Part shown: positions 34,260 to 49,200 of the stretch, in pieces
Position numbering within the stretch: the first letter of the stretch is position 1
Layout of the letters: the number at the start of each line of letters is the position of its first letter
Source: Congeria kusceri
Taxonomy: Eukaryota; Mollusca; Bivalvia; Myida; Dreissenidae
Direction of reading: 5' to 3'
Assembly: GCA_027627225.1 (NCBI GenBank)
Contig: JAPFQT010000158.1
Span: 90,001-154,000, forward strand
DNA: 64,000 bases
Notes under the pieces: generated by a model
Databases searched by the model: none
What the model saw: the letters and a program-made list of their open reading frames with translations, nothing else
Told to the model about the DNA's origin: nothing
Program-made: the position numbers and the translations under genes

Positions 34260-37200
34260 GTAAACAACTTTCAAATGTCAAAAAGCAAATAAACATCTTT
34301 TAAATAAGTTTTTTCTACATTTCCAAACCCTAAGAAGTCGCATACTATTCATGGGTCTGATTTTCACTTCTATGTGTAAGCAACGGCTTCTGTTTTGGAC
34401 AGTTTATGACTGTTGATGTGTTTTGTAGAAAGTTTTGTTTGTTTTATAAGAAGATGTGCCATTAAACGAGTTGTTACATATCATTGATAAAAAAGGGGAC
34501 ATCATCCACATAAAACATACAAAAATGATAACATTGCATGATTGTTTTACAAAATTATACATTATTTTAATGTTAATTTCTTCTCCATTTCAATCCTTTA
34601 TTATAAAACTCTGCACAACATACCATTACAATATTCATGTCTTTGTCTGTTGCTGAACATTTACTTAAATGATTATAACATCTTTAAGGGCCTCACTAGT
34701 TCTGGCTTTGGACAAAATTTATATGGGTCAATTTAAATATTCTTTAACTGTTAAAATGAAATACACAGAGGTATGATTTAAGTTATATCTAACTAGTATT
34801 TAAATTATGATAGATTAGTATAATAATTGAAATGGCACAACACATGCCATAATGTAATATTTGCCATGTCAGAAATTTCATGATTTGTTCATTCACTGTT
34901 CTTGAACACATTCATGAATAGTTCATGAACTGTGCATGAACTACAACTTGGACAAAAGTTCATGAACCATTCATAAACTGAGGGTTCATGAACTTAGTTC
35001 ATGAATGTTTCATGAACTTTTTACTCCTGCCATAGTCGATCATGGTCTCCTACATTTGAGCAGAGGTATTGATGTAACTAGCGGTCAACCATCCAGGAAG
35101 AAACCATAGCTGACGTTGCTTAACTTCACAATGCAGTCAGTACACAAAAACCGCATCACTGAAAAGCTAGCTCAACTGATATTGGAAGTGACCATATTCA
35201 CTACATGCTTTTCCTAGTTATGGTGACAATTATGGGAAGATTGCATCACGGTGGATAAGCAAAACGAAATCTATGCGAACATGTATTATCCGGTTTCTAT
35301 ATGAACGGGCACCAGTTCTATACAACGACAACCAATTTTAACTCACCATCTGACACATTTGTCTGCCATTTGTTTCAGTTCTTTTACCAGAAAATAAATT
35401 GTTAGTTTAAAACGATTCAAATATATTTCACTGAACTACGTCAACGTCAACATGTCACATTTTCTGTACTTTTATAGATATGGAACTTTTATACTATCTG
35501 TGGAAGTTTTTCTTAAGTGGGTAATTAGTTTCTGAAATAACTGGAGTAAAAAAACAAGCTGTCAAAACGTAAATTGGACTCCATTCGCGGCACATACTTC
35601 GGCACTTCCGTCGCTATTGAGTGCCATGCCGGTGTGAATACAACGTCCGCCATGAAAATATACACAACGTCAGTTCTCCGACATGCTTTGTTTGCCTGTG
35701 AGCTATGGAATTCAATAAAAAAAAAAACGGTTATGACGTCGCTAGAGGCAACCCATCATCTATGCCTTAAAAGCGCACAAGGTCCTCGGAAGCTCACTTG
35801 CTCAGATATCGTCACTGGTCTCCTCGGGACATCGAGTTTACAGACCTTCATCCTTGCAATCCTGTGCAGTCTGAAATATACGGATCTAGCCCGGAAAGTG
35901 TTCATCCGGCGCCTGTTCCCCCCGCATTATGAATGGAAACGGATCGTACGAGAAAAAAGAACACGAGAAGAAGAGTCCGCTTTGGCATCCTGGATCATCT
36001 CGATTCCGGTCTGCACACTCCTGTCTTACCACGTGTAACCTGTGGCGCGTTGCGCGTAAATTATATGTGCATATTATGTATATCGCCAGCAAGGAAATAA
36101 TGAATCAATCAATTAATCATATATAATATGAACTTCAAATCTATAGTTAACAAATGTAAGTATAAACAATGAATATGCTTTAGAATATGTTAAACATAAT
36201 TCTAAACGAAATTTAAATGACTCGTTCTGTATAATCACATTTCTTCAGAGAACATTATAATCGGAGCGATTTTTGTTGGTATTATATAATTACTTTGTTA
36301 AGTCTATAAATAAACCGCGTGAATCTGTTTGCTGATAACGATTTTTGTGATTATAAAAGTCTGTCTAAAAACTCTTAAGGACGATTCAAATGCAAGGGTT
36401 TCAGACGTGCAATTCGTATACAGAACAATGCATTTATTTAATTTTAGTTTTAGTTAAATACGTGACACCAGAAACATAAACTTATAGTCATGTATACAAT
36501 TACTGCAAATCTAACGGCGACGTACCTTAAATCTATAGTGCCTGATACAGTCGGAGCTAATAACCCGTATTCATTGCGAAATGGAGCAAACATTTGAAAT
36601 GTGACAACCCGTACAACCACATATTCAAATTCATTTGTACCATCAACAATAATGGAATGGAACAACCTTCCTATGGAAACACGAAATGTTGATTCTATTA
36701 ACACTTTCAAATTGCTACTTGATAATGATGATATTAAACCTAAGTTATTATATTACTATGCTGAAAGACGCCAACAGATGCTCCACTCCAGACTCAGAAC
36801 TAAATGTAGTTCACTTAAGCAACATCTATATATTCGCAATATTGTTCAATCACCCTTACGCAACTGTGGTGCAGTCGAATCAGTATTCCATTATTTTCTC
36901 GAATGTAACTTATTCAGTCAACAACGAGAAGTTTGTATAAGATTAATTTCTCCTCTGACATCGCCAACCCTTGACACACTTTTATATGGAGATGAAAGTG
37001 CTGACTACACGCGTATTTTTTGAAACAGTTCATATGTACATAAACAACTAGTAAACGAGTTCATACCTAGCTCTCTGTTACAGCGAAAAACTTATATCAT
37101 GTTAAACTTTTTTGTGTGTTTAACTTAAATTTAAATCTATCCGAGGTTTTACCTCTATCATTTACAAGTCGTCCTCCACTCTCTAGAATTGATATTATTA

Positions 37201-40200
37201 TATCGGATATTATCCTATATCTCTTTCTAACCAGCATCCTAAATTGTTATATTCTAACACATGACTGCCACTTATAGAAATGTTACATACTTGCATGCAA
37301 ATACTATTTATGGAGAAGAACCATATAAGATTTTATATTCCTTTTCTATCCAATTTCTGAACGTGCGAATTATTTGTAACAGTATATGTTTTATATACTG
37401 ATATGTGTTCATGAAATAAAATATGTATAAACCAAGTCTTAATGCAGTTATTTATTTCCCTATTTAACAGGGTCCAGTAAAAAAAAAAACAATCCCAATG
37501 CCAAATATAATATTTTTCCCCATTGCAAAAATTCCACAATCTGAAATGACAAAATACTAAACAGAAGAAATGTGCATTTAAGTTGTAAACCATGTATTCT
37601 ATGTATGTTTATACATCACATTGACGCATGTTTGCGTGGTTGCTTTTACTTTCACTTTCGGTTATTTTACGAAAGCTGTTAAACTTATTACCAGATAATC
37701 TTATAGGTGGTTTAATAAATCTAGTTTCTGTTTTTTCCACACACGGAAAAGTAAAACGTATAAAGAATGAAGTGCATATTATGTTTGTTTCAAATATTTT
37801 GCTTGGTTACATGGAATATTGAAACAGTTTTGAAGATATATCTAACAAAATGGGTTTTATTTGTATTTATTATTATCAATACATAAATTTATCCAGTATT
37901 GATTTATTTGGTAGGTACATAATGATATAGTCATAATTATTTTACATAAAAGAAAAAAAAACCACATAGTACATTATTCATTAATGGGAGCTATTCAAGC
38001 ACGGTGCCGATTATAGACTCCAGTTTAGGTATACAGTACTTTTTTACCTTTTTGAATACACAAAATGTTCACATTAACCTTCTTAATTGATGCTCTTAAA
38101 CTGTTTATATTTAACGTAAATGTGTGCTTAGTACATAAATTGTTTCCAAAATTTGACAACATTCTTGGAATATGTATTTGTTATAATCAAGGGAGGTAAT
38201 ACGTTTTAGAAATGTATGTTTTCTCCGAAATTAACATGGTAAGGTATACTTTTGGTGTTATGTTCTTGTCACATGAATTTTTATCGACATACTCAGGAAA
38301 TGTAAGCAAAGTTTATGAGTACACATTTTTAATGGCAAAATAGTAAGAAAATATTGCTAGATTTTGTAAATTTGCCCTACATTTTGCAGGTGAAAAACGA
38401 TGAAATGTTATTTCTTTTGTATATAATTTAATTTTTATTTACAAAATATGATTGTTATATATGTTTCTACAAATAAATCATGGATATAATTTTGCAATAT
38501 CTTCTGTTTGTCCATTTGTGCCATTGTACCGTTATGGCTGGTCACGTTAGATTAAGCATAGTATCAAAATAGCAATGGTGACCCATATTTTTTATATTGT
38601 ATTTGGTTTAGCAGACATGATAGAGTATATATTAAAACAACTATGAAAATATATACATTAGAATATACTATAGGATACGTATTTAAAAAGATCGTTGTAA
38701 TATAAATGTTGTTGTATTTTCAGCTCTTCCCAATGACAATGGCCCAACAGAGGTGGTCACAGACAAACCGGTAACGATAATTCATGGATTATATACCGTA
38801 TTTAATGCCCTCTGGGATATTTTGGACTTATTGATGTCACATGGCAAAGCGACTCAGCTTTTATTATTGTCTTTCCTTCACTATCTGTCAATGCATTTCC
38901 TAGCTTGTAAAAAAATTGTCAACCCATCATTTGCAGCTATTTAACGGAAGTTCTGGAATTACTTTCTAAAGACAGTTGGACATTTTCTTTGAATAAAAAC
39001 ATTTTTCACAGAAAGCAACTTTGCCTTTTCTCTTGTCTGCAGCAATCTGTACTTCACATGTGGACGTCCTATAATCCATGGCATCTATCAATTATGTAGA
39101 ACTTAAAATCAATTTTAAATTTCTGAGTGTCATATTAGGCCTGTTAACTACCACTATTGTCGTTTTGTAGAAAATGCCAACTGATAGAATGTTGCTAGTG
39201 CAGTTGGCTAATTCGCACAATCATGTTATGTATTCATAAATATGGAAATACATCTTTCTCGCTAAAGCACTTAAGGGTTTTGTGCATTTTTATATGCATA
39301 ACGTACCTGTACTAAGCCTTCTCTAAGGGAACACCTACAAGTTATTGAACAATATCATGTATTCTGAGATGTCCCCACACAAATGTGCAGGCTCAGATCC
39401 ACACTCATATATGTCTTCAAAACTTGACTATAACTAACTTGTTCTTTTTGCAACCTTTAGACCCCTCTTGTAGACTTTACAGCCCCTTTGGAACAGCAAT
39501 TGCGTATGTTTACATCTTACATGACTTATTTGTGTATCATTGCCTGCTCACCATGCATACAGTTTGAACGTGAGGCTAACCAAGTTGACCTAAATGACCC
39601 CCAGAAAGGGGTCAGAATTCGAACAGATTCTGGTGAAGGTTACACCCAACTTAATATGATGTTGCATTGGTATCGTGGTAGGTTGCCTATATTGCTAATA
39701 TAACATTGTATTGTTGAATATTGTTTATAATACTGTAACAAATAAATAGTGTTACTGTCATTGTAGCACCAATTGTGTTGTTCCGCACGGTTGGATTCCA
39801 AAATAGACTTTTTCAAATCGTAGTACTGGCTTCTGGTCAGCAAATGCACCAATGATCATCGACCATTTATATTATACTGAAATATATACAAATCAAAACA
39901 TAACATGTACAGACCAACATATGTATTATCATTACTACAAGGTTTCGGACACTGTAAATTTTCAGACACCCTTTATTTGGCGATACATATTTTTATTATG
40001 TTTTGTAATTCTTTCTTTTATCTTCGGACAGCCATTTACAACCCATAAATATTGACTCTTCATTATAATTCCAAGATGAAGAATATGTATGTATTTTAGG
40101 CTTAGTAGCGAAATATAGAAAAAATATCAGTGAGTTATATACCTATATCACTCACAGTCAGAGACTATTTTTTTTTAAATGTTATTTGATTTGAACAATA

Positions 40201-43200
40201 TTTAAATGTATGTATTGTCACCATTTACTGAATTACCAAAACGAAGAGTAGTAAAGATAAATAACAGTAAATGTTAAGAATACCTCCCCAATATATTGAA
40301 ATGCCTAACCTCTTATTTTCTCTTGGGTATTTATCAGTCGTGTTGAACCAAGGAGACTAACAGACAATGTCTTGCGGGTACATTTTACCCACAAGGCATT
40401 GGAGCTGGTCATGTTGGTCCAAGCTTAATTTTAACATCCAAAGTATTTGGGCCCGGCTAGCTCAGTTGGTAGAGCGCTGGACCGTCAATCCTTGGATCGT
40501 GAGTTCGAACCCCAGCCCGGCCACATAACTTGTGTGGTGATTGGTCATGAAATTATTTATACGGCCATGCCCCCACCTACTTCTGATTCAAGTAGGGCAG
40601 TTGTCAGTTACTGGCATAGGTATGTGCACTCAGGAAATGTGTAAGTTAACTGACCGCCTTTATATGACTGAAATACTGTTTAAACGACGAAAAAAAAATA
40701 AAAAAATACAAACACTTCATTTAAGTATTTGCACCTCATTAATTCCCACATACTACACTTGCACTTGTTGTTTACTGTTGCTGTGAACAGTAGTCTCCCT
40801 TTGTTTACACAATTGCTGTATAGACGGTTGTCAAAAATCCGTCATGAATCCAATGTACCCTTAAGTAATAATTGATGTTCTTTTAGCACATATTTACATA
40901 TTATTGTGTCTGTATAAAGTCTTTATATATCCAGTAGGTATTTTAGTATTTAAGTATGTAATGTGTCATTGTAAGAAAAGGTCACTATAACACGTATGCA
41001 TGCAAACGCTATTTTAAGAAAGTGTGAATCTTTTGACGAACTGAACGCATTTTCACTTTCAATACGTACTTTGATCATAAATATATATAAACCTAGTAGT
41101 GAGTGTTAACTTCTTAAATTAAAAGCTGAAATGTTTTTAACGACAACGTGTATCCAATTGCATGTATCAAAACTTACATAAATTTAGAAACCTGGATTCT
41201 GCGTTGCATATGAAAATACTGTAGAGCATATTCGACTATTGTAATGTACCACGCTGCCATGATAATGCCTACAATCAACAATTTTGAGGATTTAAATTGC
41301 TTTAACTAATCGACGGCACATTTCTTTGATCCAACATGGTGCATGAATGTTTATTAACAACATATATTCAATCTACTGAAGAAATAATACTTTTACGTGA
41401 TAGTTTGTTGTCGAATACCAAGCGGCCGGAAGTTTATATGCGTAGGGATTAAATCACGAGTGAGAAGCATGAGTTATTTGATACCGTCGTACACGACGTT
41501 GCGAGCCATCGGAAAAGCGCGCCATGAACATTGACGTCGTTAACGTCATTTCCGCGTTATATATAAACAACACGTTTTGCATTGCATACTTTGAAATGTA
41601 TTGTTATTTAAATTAGTCTGCACTAAATCTTTGAAGAGTTAACTTCTCTTGTAGTCACTACATTTTGTGTGCCGTGACAAAAACTTCACAACACTGCAAG
41701 TCAAAAAAAGTGCAAGAAGAGTCTAGCACAAAGACTCACCAAGTTGTATCTATTTATTACAATTGTTCATGTGCACCGTGATAACCAGCAACGGGATTTG
41801 TTTTTGAAACCGTCATGACTGGTCAGAGCGTATCTTTTTATTCGTATTTTGCTATAAACCTGTATCCGATTATCAATATTGGCGCCCAAAATAATTTGAG
41901 ACATCACCGACGCATGGTTTCTTTAATTCTGTGTTATGTTGGTACTTACTTACTAACACGACACAACACAATCCTGTCAATGCCATGACCTACGTAGGAT
42001 TGTAGGAAAACGATGTCAGTCCAGTGTGTCGTCACTGCTCATTTCGCTTACAGATTATGCCACACATTAATCGCGTAAAATGTGATATGAATATCCATTA
42101 TACACTTTTCATCACTTTTTCATTATTACTGATGGAAACTAATGCGCTGTAGAACCTTCCATCATTAAACTTGACACGTCTTAATATAGACCTAGTTGTA
42201 CACACTCACTGGTCATGCTGGTAAAAGGTTAAGATCATTTATGCGAAGTATTTGAAAGTACGGAATCCTGATTCTGCAGTTTTTAACAAGATTACTATTG
42301 TATTGTGAAAGAAACAAAACATGTTTCTTGAGCAGCTGACGGAAATACGAGGTCACGTGGTAAACTAGCCTTGAAACTAGGCTGATTTTAAAGGGCATTT
42401 GGCAGGATAATTAAGTTATATTGCCAATGTTTCCTTACTCGATAGCAATAAAATCAGCGCAAGCGCTCGTGAAAATAATTTCCGATATAACGCGTTATCA
42501 CATAGAAAACAAACAAGTATCCTCTTTATATTTCGTCGATATAACTTCTAGTCACTATCATTAATGCCCTATAATGATAGCGTTTGCGTTGTTCAGGAAC
42601 AGTAATATTGATCAGTAGCGCTTTCCTGAGACAGCTCTTGTTTAGTTCATTGTTTTATGTAAGTTTGTCAATTGTTAAAGAAAGTTTGAAAATTTGAACA
42701 TCAACGAATATGCGAATTATTTAACTGTGTCACATACTTTAAGAGAAAAGCTTTGGGTGTTACTCTTGTATTTAAAAAAAACAACACCTAGTATCCATGA
42801 AAACATACTTACCTGGAACTTAACCCTTTTCAAAGACTTTGCTGTCATTAAATCTAGTTGTAAAACTAATTCAGTACTATATCATGTAGTTCATTTTTAG
42901 CGGTACAATTTTATTTTAGACTTACCGTTACGTTATGTGTTCATGTAACATGAAACCAGTGTTTGCGTTTCCAGAGCCAAAGCGAAGATGGGAAACGACG
43001 TATAGACTTTGTCTTGGCCTACGAAGAAGGGACAAAAGCGGAAAATGAAAAGATGCGGAAACGCTTTATCGACATGATTGAGGAAGAAGGCTTGCAACTA
43101 AAGCATGAGAATAGAGTATCTTTGAATATAGTTCTTTCACTTGTCCGAAACAATTATTTTAATAAACTAACTTATGCTCTTGAGAGACTAATTAAAATTT

Positions 43201-46200
43201 CCAAATGTACTTGCCTGAAAGATTAAAGATTTGATGCTCCATATTTCTAAGCTAGGACTTGAAAAAAAAAAAAACATGGAGGTCACATATCATGTACACG
43301 GGTAATTAAAATAATGTGTTCGTTGCATTACATATTGAAAATTTTTGCAATAACAATCATTCATTGACTTTGACTTTCTTTGGTTGTTGAATGATATTTC
43401 TAGTCAATACTTTGTTTGCTAGGTTGGTACTTACAAAATTTAGTTAATAGTGACACCTGTTATATATAAGAAAATAAGGCGTCTTTCTTCAAAACATTTC
43501 AGAAACTTTGGTAGCCAATTAAACCTTTGAGTAGCCAATTGTCATTTTTGCAAACATACCTGTAGAGCTGGTATGTGTTATATGTTTCAGAACTTCATGA
43601 ATGGCAAGGTCGCGTATATAACGTGTCTAGCTCCCTGGGAGGTCCTGACCAAGGGGGCGGAGCTGATGAACCTGAAGATGCCCCTAAAGGTTAGTATTAC
43701 GTCCAGTTTAGTGCCTTGCTGACACAGTCATGCTATCAATGTAAACATTGATGCATTGCTCACCCTGCTATTTTTGAAATAAGCAAATGGCTACGTTTGC
43801 TACTGCAGATTGTCTTTTGATACAAATTTGTCTTCATAAAAACAGCTAGCTACTCAATAGGAGGATTTAAACACTGTACGGTAATATTGATAACAGACAT
43901 TGTTCAACCATAAAGAGCCATAAATATTCATGATATGCCAGTTGCGTCTGCAGAAGAGTCAACAAGCACCAAACAGCTGCATCAGCACTATTGTATGCAA
44001 TACACATTTGCTCAGTTAAGGCTAAAAGTTTTAATTTTTAGCTCGACTATTCGAAGAATAAGTGATATTTCCTACTCGCCCCGGCGTCGGCGTCGGCTTC
44101 CGCGTCTGATCTCGGTTAAAGTGTATATTCAACAGTCTTGTAACTTCAAAACTACATACGCTATGCACTTGAAACTTGGAATACACATTTGTCATCAACT
44201 CCAGCATCAGGTGCAATATTCCTCATAACTCATTCCTTTTGTATTTTGACATGGTTATGCAACTTGTTTACATAGATTTTCTGGTTAAAGTTTATATTCT
44301 AAAGTCTTGTAACTTCAAAACTACCTAAGTTATTCACTTGAAACTTACAGTGTACCTTTGACATCAACTGCAACAACAAGTGCAATAATCCCCGTAACTC
44401 AGTTTTGTATTTTGATAGAGTTATGCCACCTGTTCACATAGCCTATCTGGTTAAACTTAATATTCAAAAGTACTTTAACTTCAAAACTTCATGATGGTAA
44501 AGGTATACATGTTTAAGGTTTTAAGGGTTTACTAACGAAAGAGGCTGTAAATAATACATAAAATACTTTTAATACTTTTAGTCGGATCAGCGATCATCAC
44601 GAGTGACAGGTTTCCTTCTACCGTAATGCAAAACCTAATACCTCCAGCATAATAGTTTTCAGATTTTGGTTTTTAGTCAAAAGTTTTATAGGTTCAAAAC
44701 TTGAGAGATTATTTATTTGCAACATAAAATATAATTTTTTCATAAACTACAGCATCAGGGGTCACAATTTACATAACCTTGTTTTGTATTTTGACATAAT
44801 TATGCCCCATTTCACATTAATTTCCGGTGAAAATATTATATTCAAAAGTCTTATTTCTAAACTACGTAAGGTATTCACTTGAAAGTCGGAATACATCTGT
44901 GTAATCAAATTCAGCATCAGGGGCAACATTCCCCATAATTTAGTTTTGTATTTTGACAGAGGTATGCCCCCTTTTTAGATAAACTGTGGGGTAAAAGTTT
45001 AAGTTCCAAACTCTTATCAACAAATTGATTACCCTTTTACTTTCCAAAATAAACGCCGCTGATTTCCACTTTCTTGCCACAGTGTGTGGAAATAAGTTGG
45101 TTATTTAGACACTTTTCCTCTTAATTTTATACTTTTTGTGGCATTTACAGTTTCCACTTATTGAGACACAGTGTGACAACCCGTCTGTAGATAATGCCAT
45201 CGTTTTCATTGTTTTATATCAATATACCACAGTGGTAATTGTTTCACTCTTTGAAACAGATGGTGGAAAACCTTGAAAATTGATGGCACCTTTTACAAAC
45301 TTTGCCCCTGTTTGCCAACTGAATGATTAATATGCTTTCACCTTAATATAAAACAACATGACTATACAACAGCACATAAAAACTGTCGCAATGTATACTT
45401 TATAATGTACATTTTAGTTGTAACAATTAATTGCACGAGACGTTGATTAATAATTAGATCCGTAGATCGGAGGTTATTAATGTTTTATAATTGTGGTAAA
45501 TTCATATAACTTTGTACAGTCTCCAGTGCTTCGGAGAATGCTGAAAATCTTCCTGAATGATATCACTCCTTGACCTTGAATGATACGTCATGGCGAAGTC
45601 TGTAAAACAAATGCAAGCAATATTTTTGTATTCATATTACCACTGCCCAGTTATGCATCAAATAGTGAACTCCGTTTTTCTACGTCAGTGTTTGTTTCGC
45701 TTAGTTAAGTGCCCTTTGGAGGCATTGTCCCCTCACAAATTGTCGTCCATTGTTCCCCAAATTGGTCAATTTTTTTCCACCAAGTTATTAGTATTTTCTT
45801 GGTGGGTGCATAAATAGAAGCAACAATAACTGATATTTACACCATTGTCACAGAAGAAGTACAGTAGATGACAAATTGGAATATATTAATCATTAAAAAA
45901 GCAATATAATAACACTTTCATGACACACAAACTTTAATTATTTTTTTCCTATTTTGAAATTTGTCCAGCTAAAGTTTCCCATTTCATGGGCACAGGCAAT
46001 TCGGAAAGTTTGAAAAAAACAGATTTGCATCAATAAATAATTATATATAATGTATACTAATGTATATGGCATTTTATAGAGTAAAATCTATAGCACTTAG
46101 ACTCTTGTGCGAGCAATAAGAAAAATAAATGTTTTGGTCTATAAATACTGTAAAACACCTACAGTTGGGACAATGTATGTAACTGACAGACAGTTTAATT

Positions 46201-49200
46201 TGACTAATTTATGTATAATGTTATGTCCAAATATTACATACGTATTCATAGATACAAGATGTTTTATGTATGCTTAAGTAAAATTGTAATGCCTACATGA
46301 ATTCTCCAAAATAAGTACATTACCATTTCTTTGCCTAAGAATTTTGTTAGCAATAGAATACACAACCTATAGTTCTGTAAGATACTGAAACAAAGTTTCG
46401 ACTGCATTATCTGTTATTCAACATAAACAAAATCATACAGTGTTTTCAGTATTCATTTATATTGTTAACCAACACGCTAACCAGATAAAATAATATAATG
46501 ATGATGGTATCACAAAAATAAAATAGAAATGTAAGGGAAAATAGTGATAAAAATAAAAATCATAAGTTGTTTTGCTATTCCAAAAAATTAAAGTGCTGAA
46601 ATCCTGTACCAATATTTCACAACACTAATGTTGATCTCCACATGCACATTGTTTCTTTAAAGAATTTCCATTAATGTCAGTATTTAGAGATAACTTTAAA
46701 ACTACAATTAAAGACCATAGTTTGCTTTATAAGTACAAGTTAAATCAATAAATTGATCAAACATCACTCTTTTTTTTTTCTTTTTTTTTTTTAATGCAGA
46801 GGTAAACTTCCTGTGTTTAAGTGAACCAATCAGGGAAGGCTTGGTATAGGTGAACCAATAGATAAGCAGATGCTTTATAGCAAGGAAGAAGGTGCTGTCC
46901 GGCTAGCGCAGTGGGTGGGGTTTCCGTCGGGTACTCCGGCTTTTCCCCACAGCACAAGACCCCACCAAAATTAAAAATATGCCAGTAAAAGATATTTAGC
47001 TGGCAATTGCAGCTATGTTTCTAATTTATCCTAACTTTCGATGATTCTAAAAGTAAATTAAGCAGGGGCGCGTCCCGCTTCCTTACAGCTTTGGCCCTGA
47101 AGAACCTCGTAAACTTCAAAAATACATACAAGGACGAAGGTTCCAAATTCTGTAGCAGGCAAACATCTGAGTACCACAGCTGGTGGTCAGTGCTTATCAG
47201 ATTGTTAGTAAATTGTAGTGATTGGAATCAGACCTAAAAATAGTTGTTGATTAATCAGAGCCAAAAGTGACTGATTAATAATTTAATCATGACTAAATAA
47301 TTATGTTGATTTTTATCCAATCATATCATACCAATTGTTTGTTAAGCTTGGTCATAGTTTTAACAAAAATGATTTACATTTGTAGATTAGCTGTTGTTAT
47401 ACAACAAAAGGAAATTTTTTACCTGCTTGACTTAATTAGACTGACAAATTATTAGTATTTCTACGAAGGCACTTAATAAAGGAACTATAGTGTAAAACAT
47501 ACACCACCTCTCCTCCCTTGACATTGTATATAGTGATTTGTCGGTTAAACATGTACAGGTAATTTAAACGGCAAAATGTATTGAAACAGAACAAAGAGCA
47601 TGTACAAGTTTTTATAAGAAATACGAGTAGGTACATACATACATACGAGTAATATACATTTGCGATTTTAAAACCACAGACAAGTATTTACTTGTACATT
47701 GTATATTACATAATTGATCTATAATAAATCATTAACCAATCCATGCATATTAAATCATGAAAACCCTTGGACACCGTGACAACCTATCAAGGAATGTTTT
47801 ATAGCATTACATATTGCATTGGATATACAATGTATTTTATTTATAATATATTTAACAGTTTTGAACTACAAAACATTAAAAAAAAAATATATATAATATA
47901 GTTTTGGCCCAAAATAGTACCATGCAGAGACATGTACACATTTTGTCGATTATACTTTCCCATCGTCATCGTCTCTGGTCGCCATGATTATTTGACTAAA
48001 TGATTAATCAGCCCATCACTAGAAATGGTTGCATCTAACTGCGGTCACATGTCTGAATGGAGTGTCACTAGTTCTTAAACAGCTGGAACAGGGCCAAGGA
48101 ATTTCAGCTTGTAAACATTCCTAACAAAGTTTAACATGAGACCCTTTTATTTAATTGAATTCGTCATTTATTGTAAATACTTATTTGTATGGTCTTAAGC
48201 TTCTACACAATTCATAATTTTGAAATGTGGATGTTATTTTATTATTTAGTTTATGTAACTATTTAAAAAGTTGAAGTTAACACAGTTGTGTTATATAATA
48301 GTTTAGGCATACATGCATAAAAATGCATTATTCTATTGAGTCTGGTTGATATAATGTTAAAGTCTAAGTAAAGCAACATACACAAATAGTAACTTTATTT
48401 ATTTATTTTAAATTCACTTAACAAAACCTGTCATTAAACTGGACACTGGATTTGCATCATTCAATAAGAGTATATGAGATAACCCCAAAATTCCTATTTT
48501 CAACTTATTTCAAATCAACCTTGTATTATTGCCACTCTTGATACGCCCATGAAACAAAAACAAGTCCATTATTTCAACACATTTCCACATATTACCAGTC
48601 ATTTGCCATAGACTTAAACATATAAGTCTAAATTTCCACAGACTGCCTCATGTTTTTCGATTCTTAACTGTGGTAATTGCTGGATAAATTGCCACTTATA
48701 TGGCATTACCGAATAAACATAGTGGAATTCCTCACTTTGCAATATTATTCCACGTATTACCCGTGTGGCAGATTTAGAGACAGGTCATCACGCCAGCATT
48801 GATAACATAAGACCCACTGGATAAACTAAGCTGTGTTTCTACACCGTGGGATAAAACAAACAATCGCAGTATTATGATTAAATTGTTGATTTTTGTTACA
48901 TCCTTTTATGGTATTCGTGTTATTGATTATTTTTTCTTTTGATAATGTTCAAATTAAAGACAGCAAATGGTGGGATTATTATACTACTACGTAAGTGTTG
49001 CATAAATATAAGTTTTATTTGCGTGGAAAAAAAAGAAAACCACTAGGGCTTCGGGTTTTCTAAACCTCGCCAAATAAACATCTTTATTCAACACTTAACT
49101 TGCATTATCTATATCTGCATGACTCAGTTCATTGAATCAGATACATAACAGTTGGTAGTCCGAAGTACTTTTGCCATCCTAGGAAGATTAACTGAATACA

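Noticed and set aside
40447..40644. Protein-coding frame beginning with a [14 protein letters not shown] peptide
   Set aside because: This is the translation of the tRNA-like SINE head, a pattern often mis-annotated as protein.
43935..44228. A 97-codon frame in the anoctamin intron
   Set aside because: It starts in unique DNA but most of it is the GC-rich head and first unit of array 3.
46896..46985. A full SINE
   Set aside because: Only a short GTCCGGCTAGCGCAGTGGGT head-like piece is seen, with no B box and no paired copy in the window; kept only as a possible fragment.
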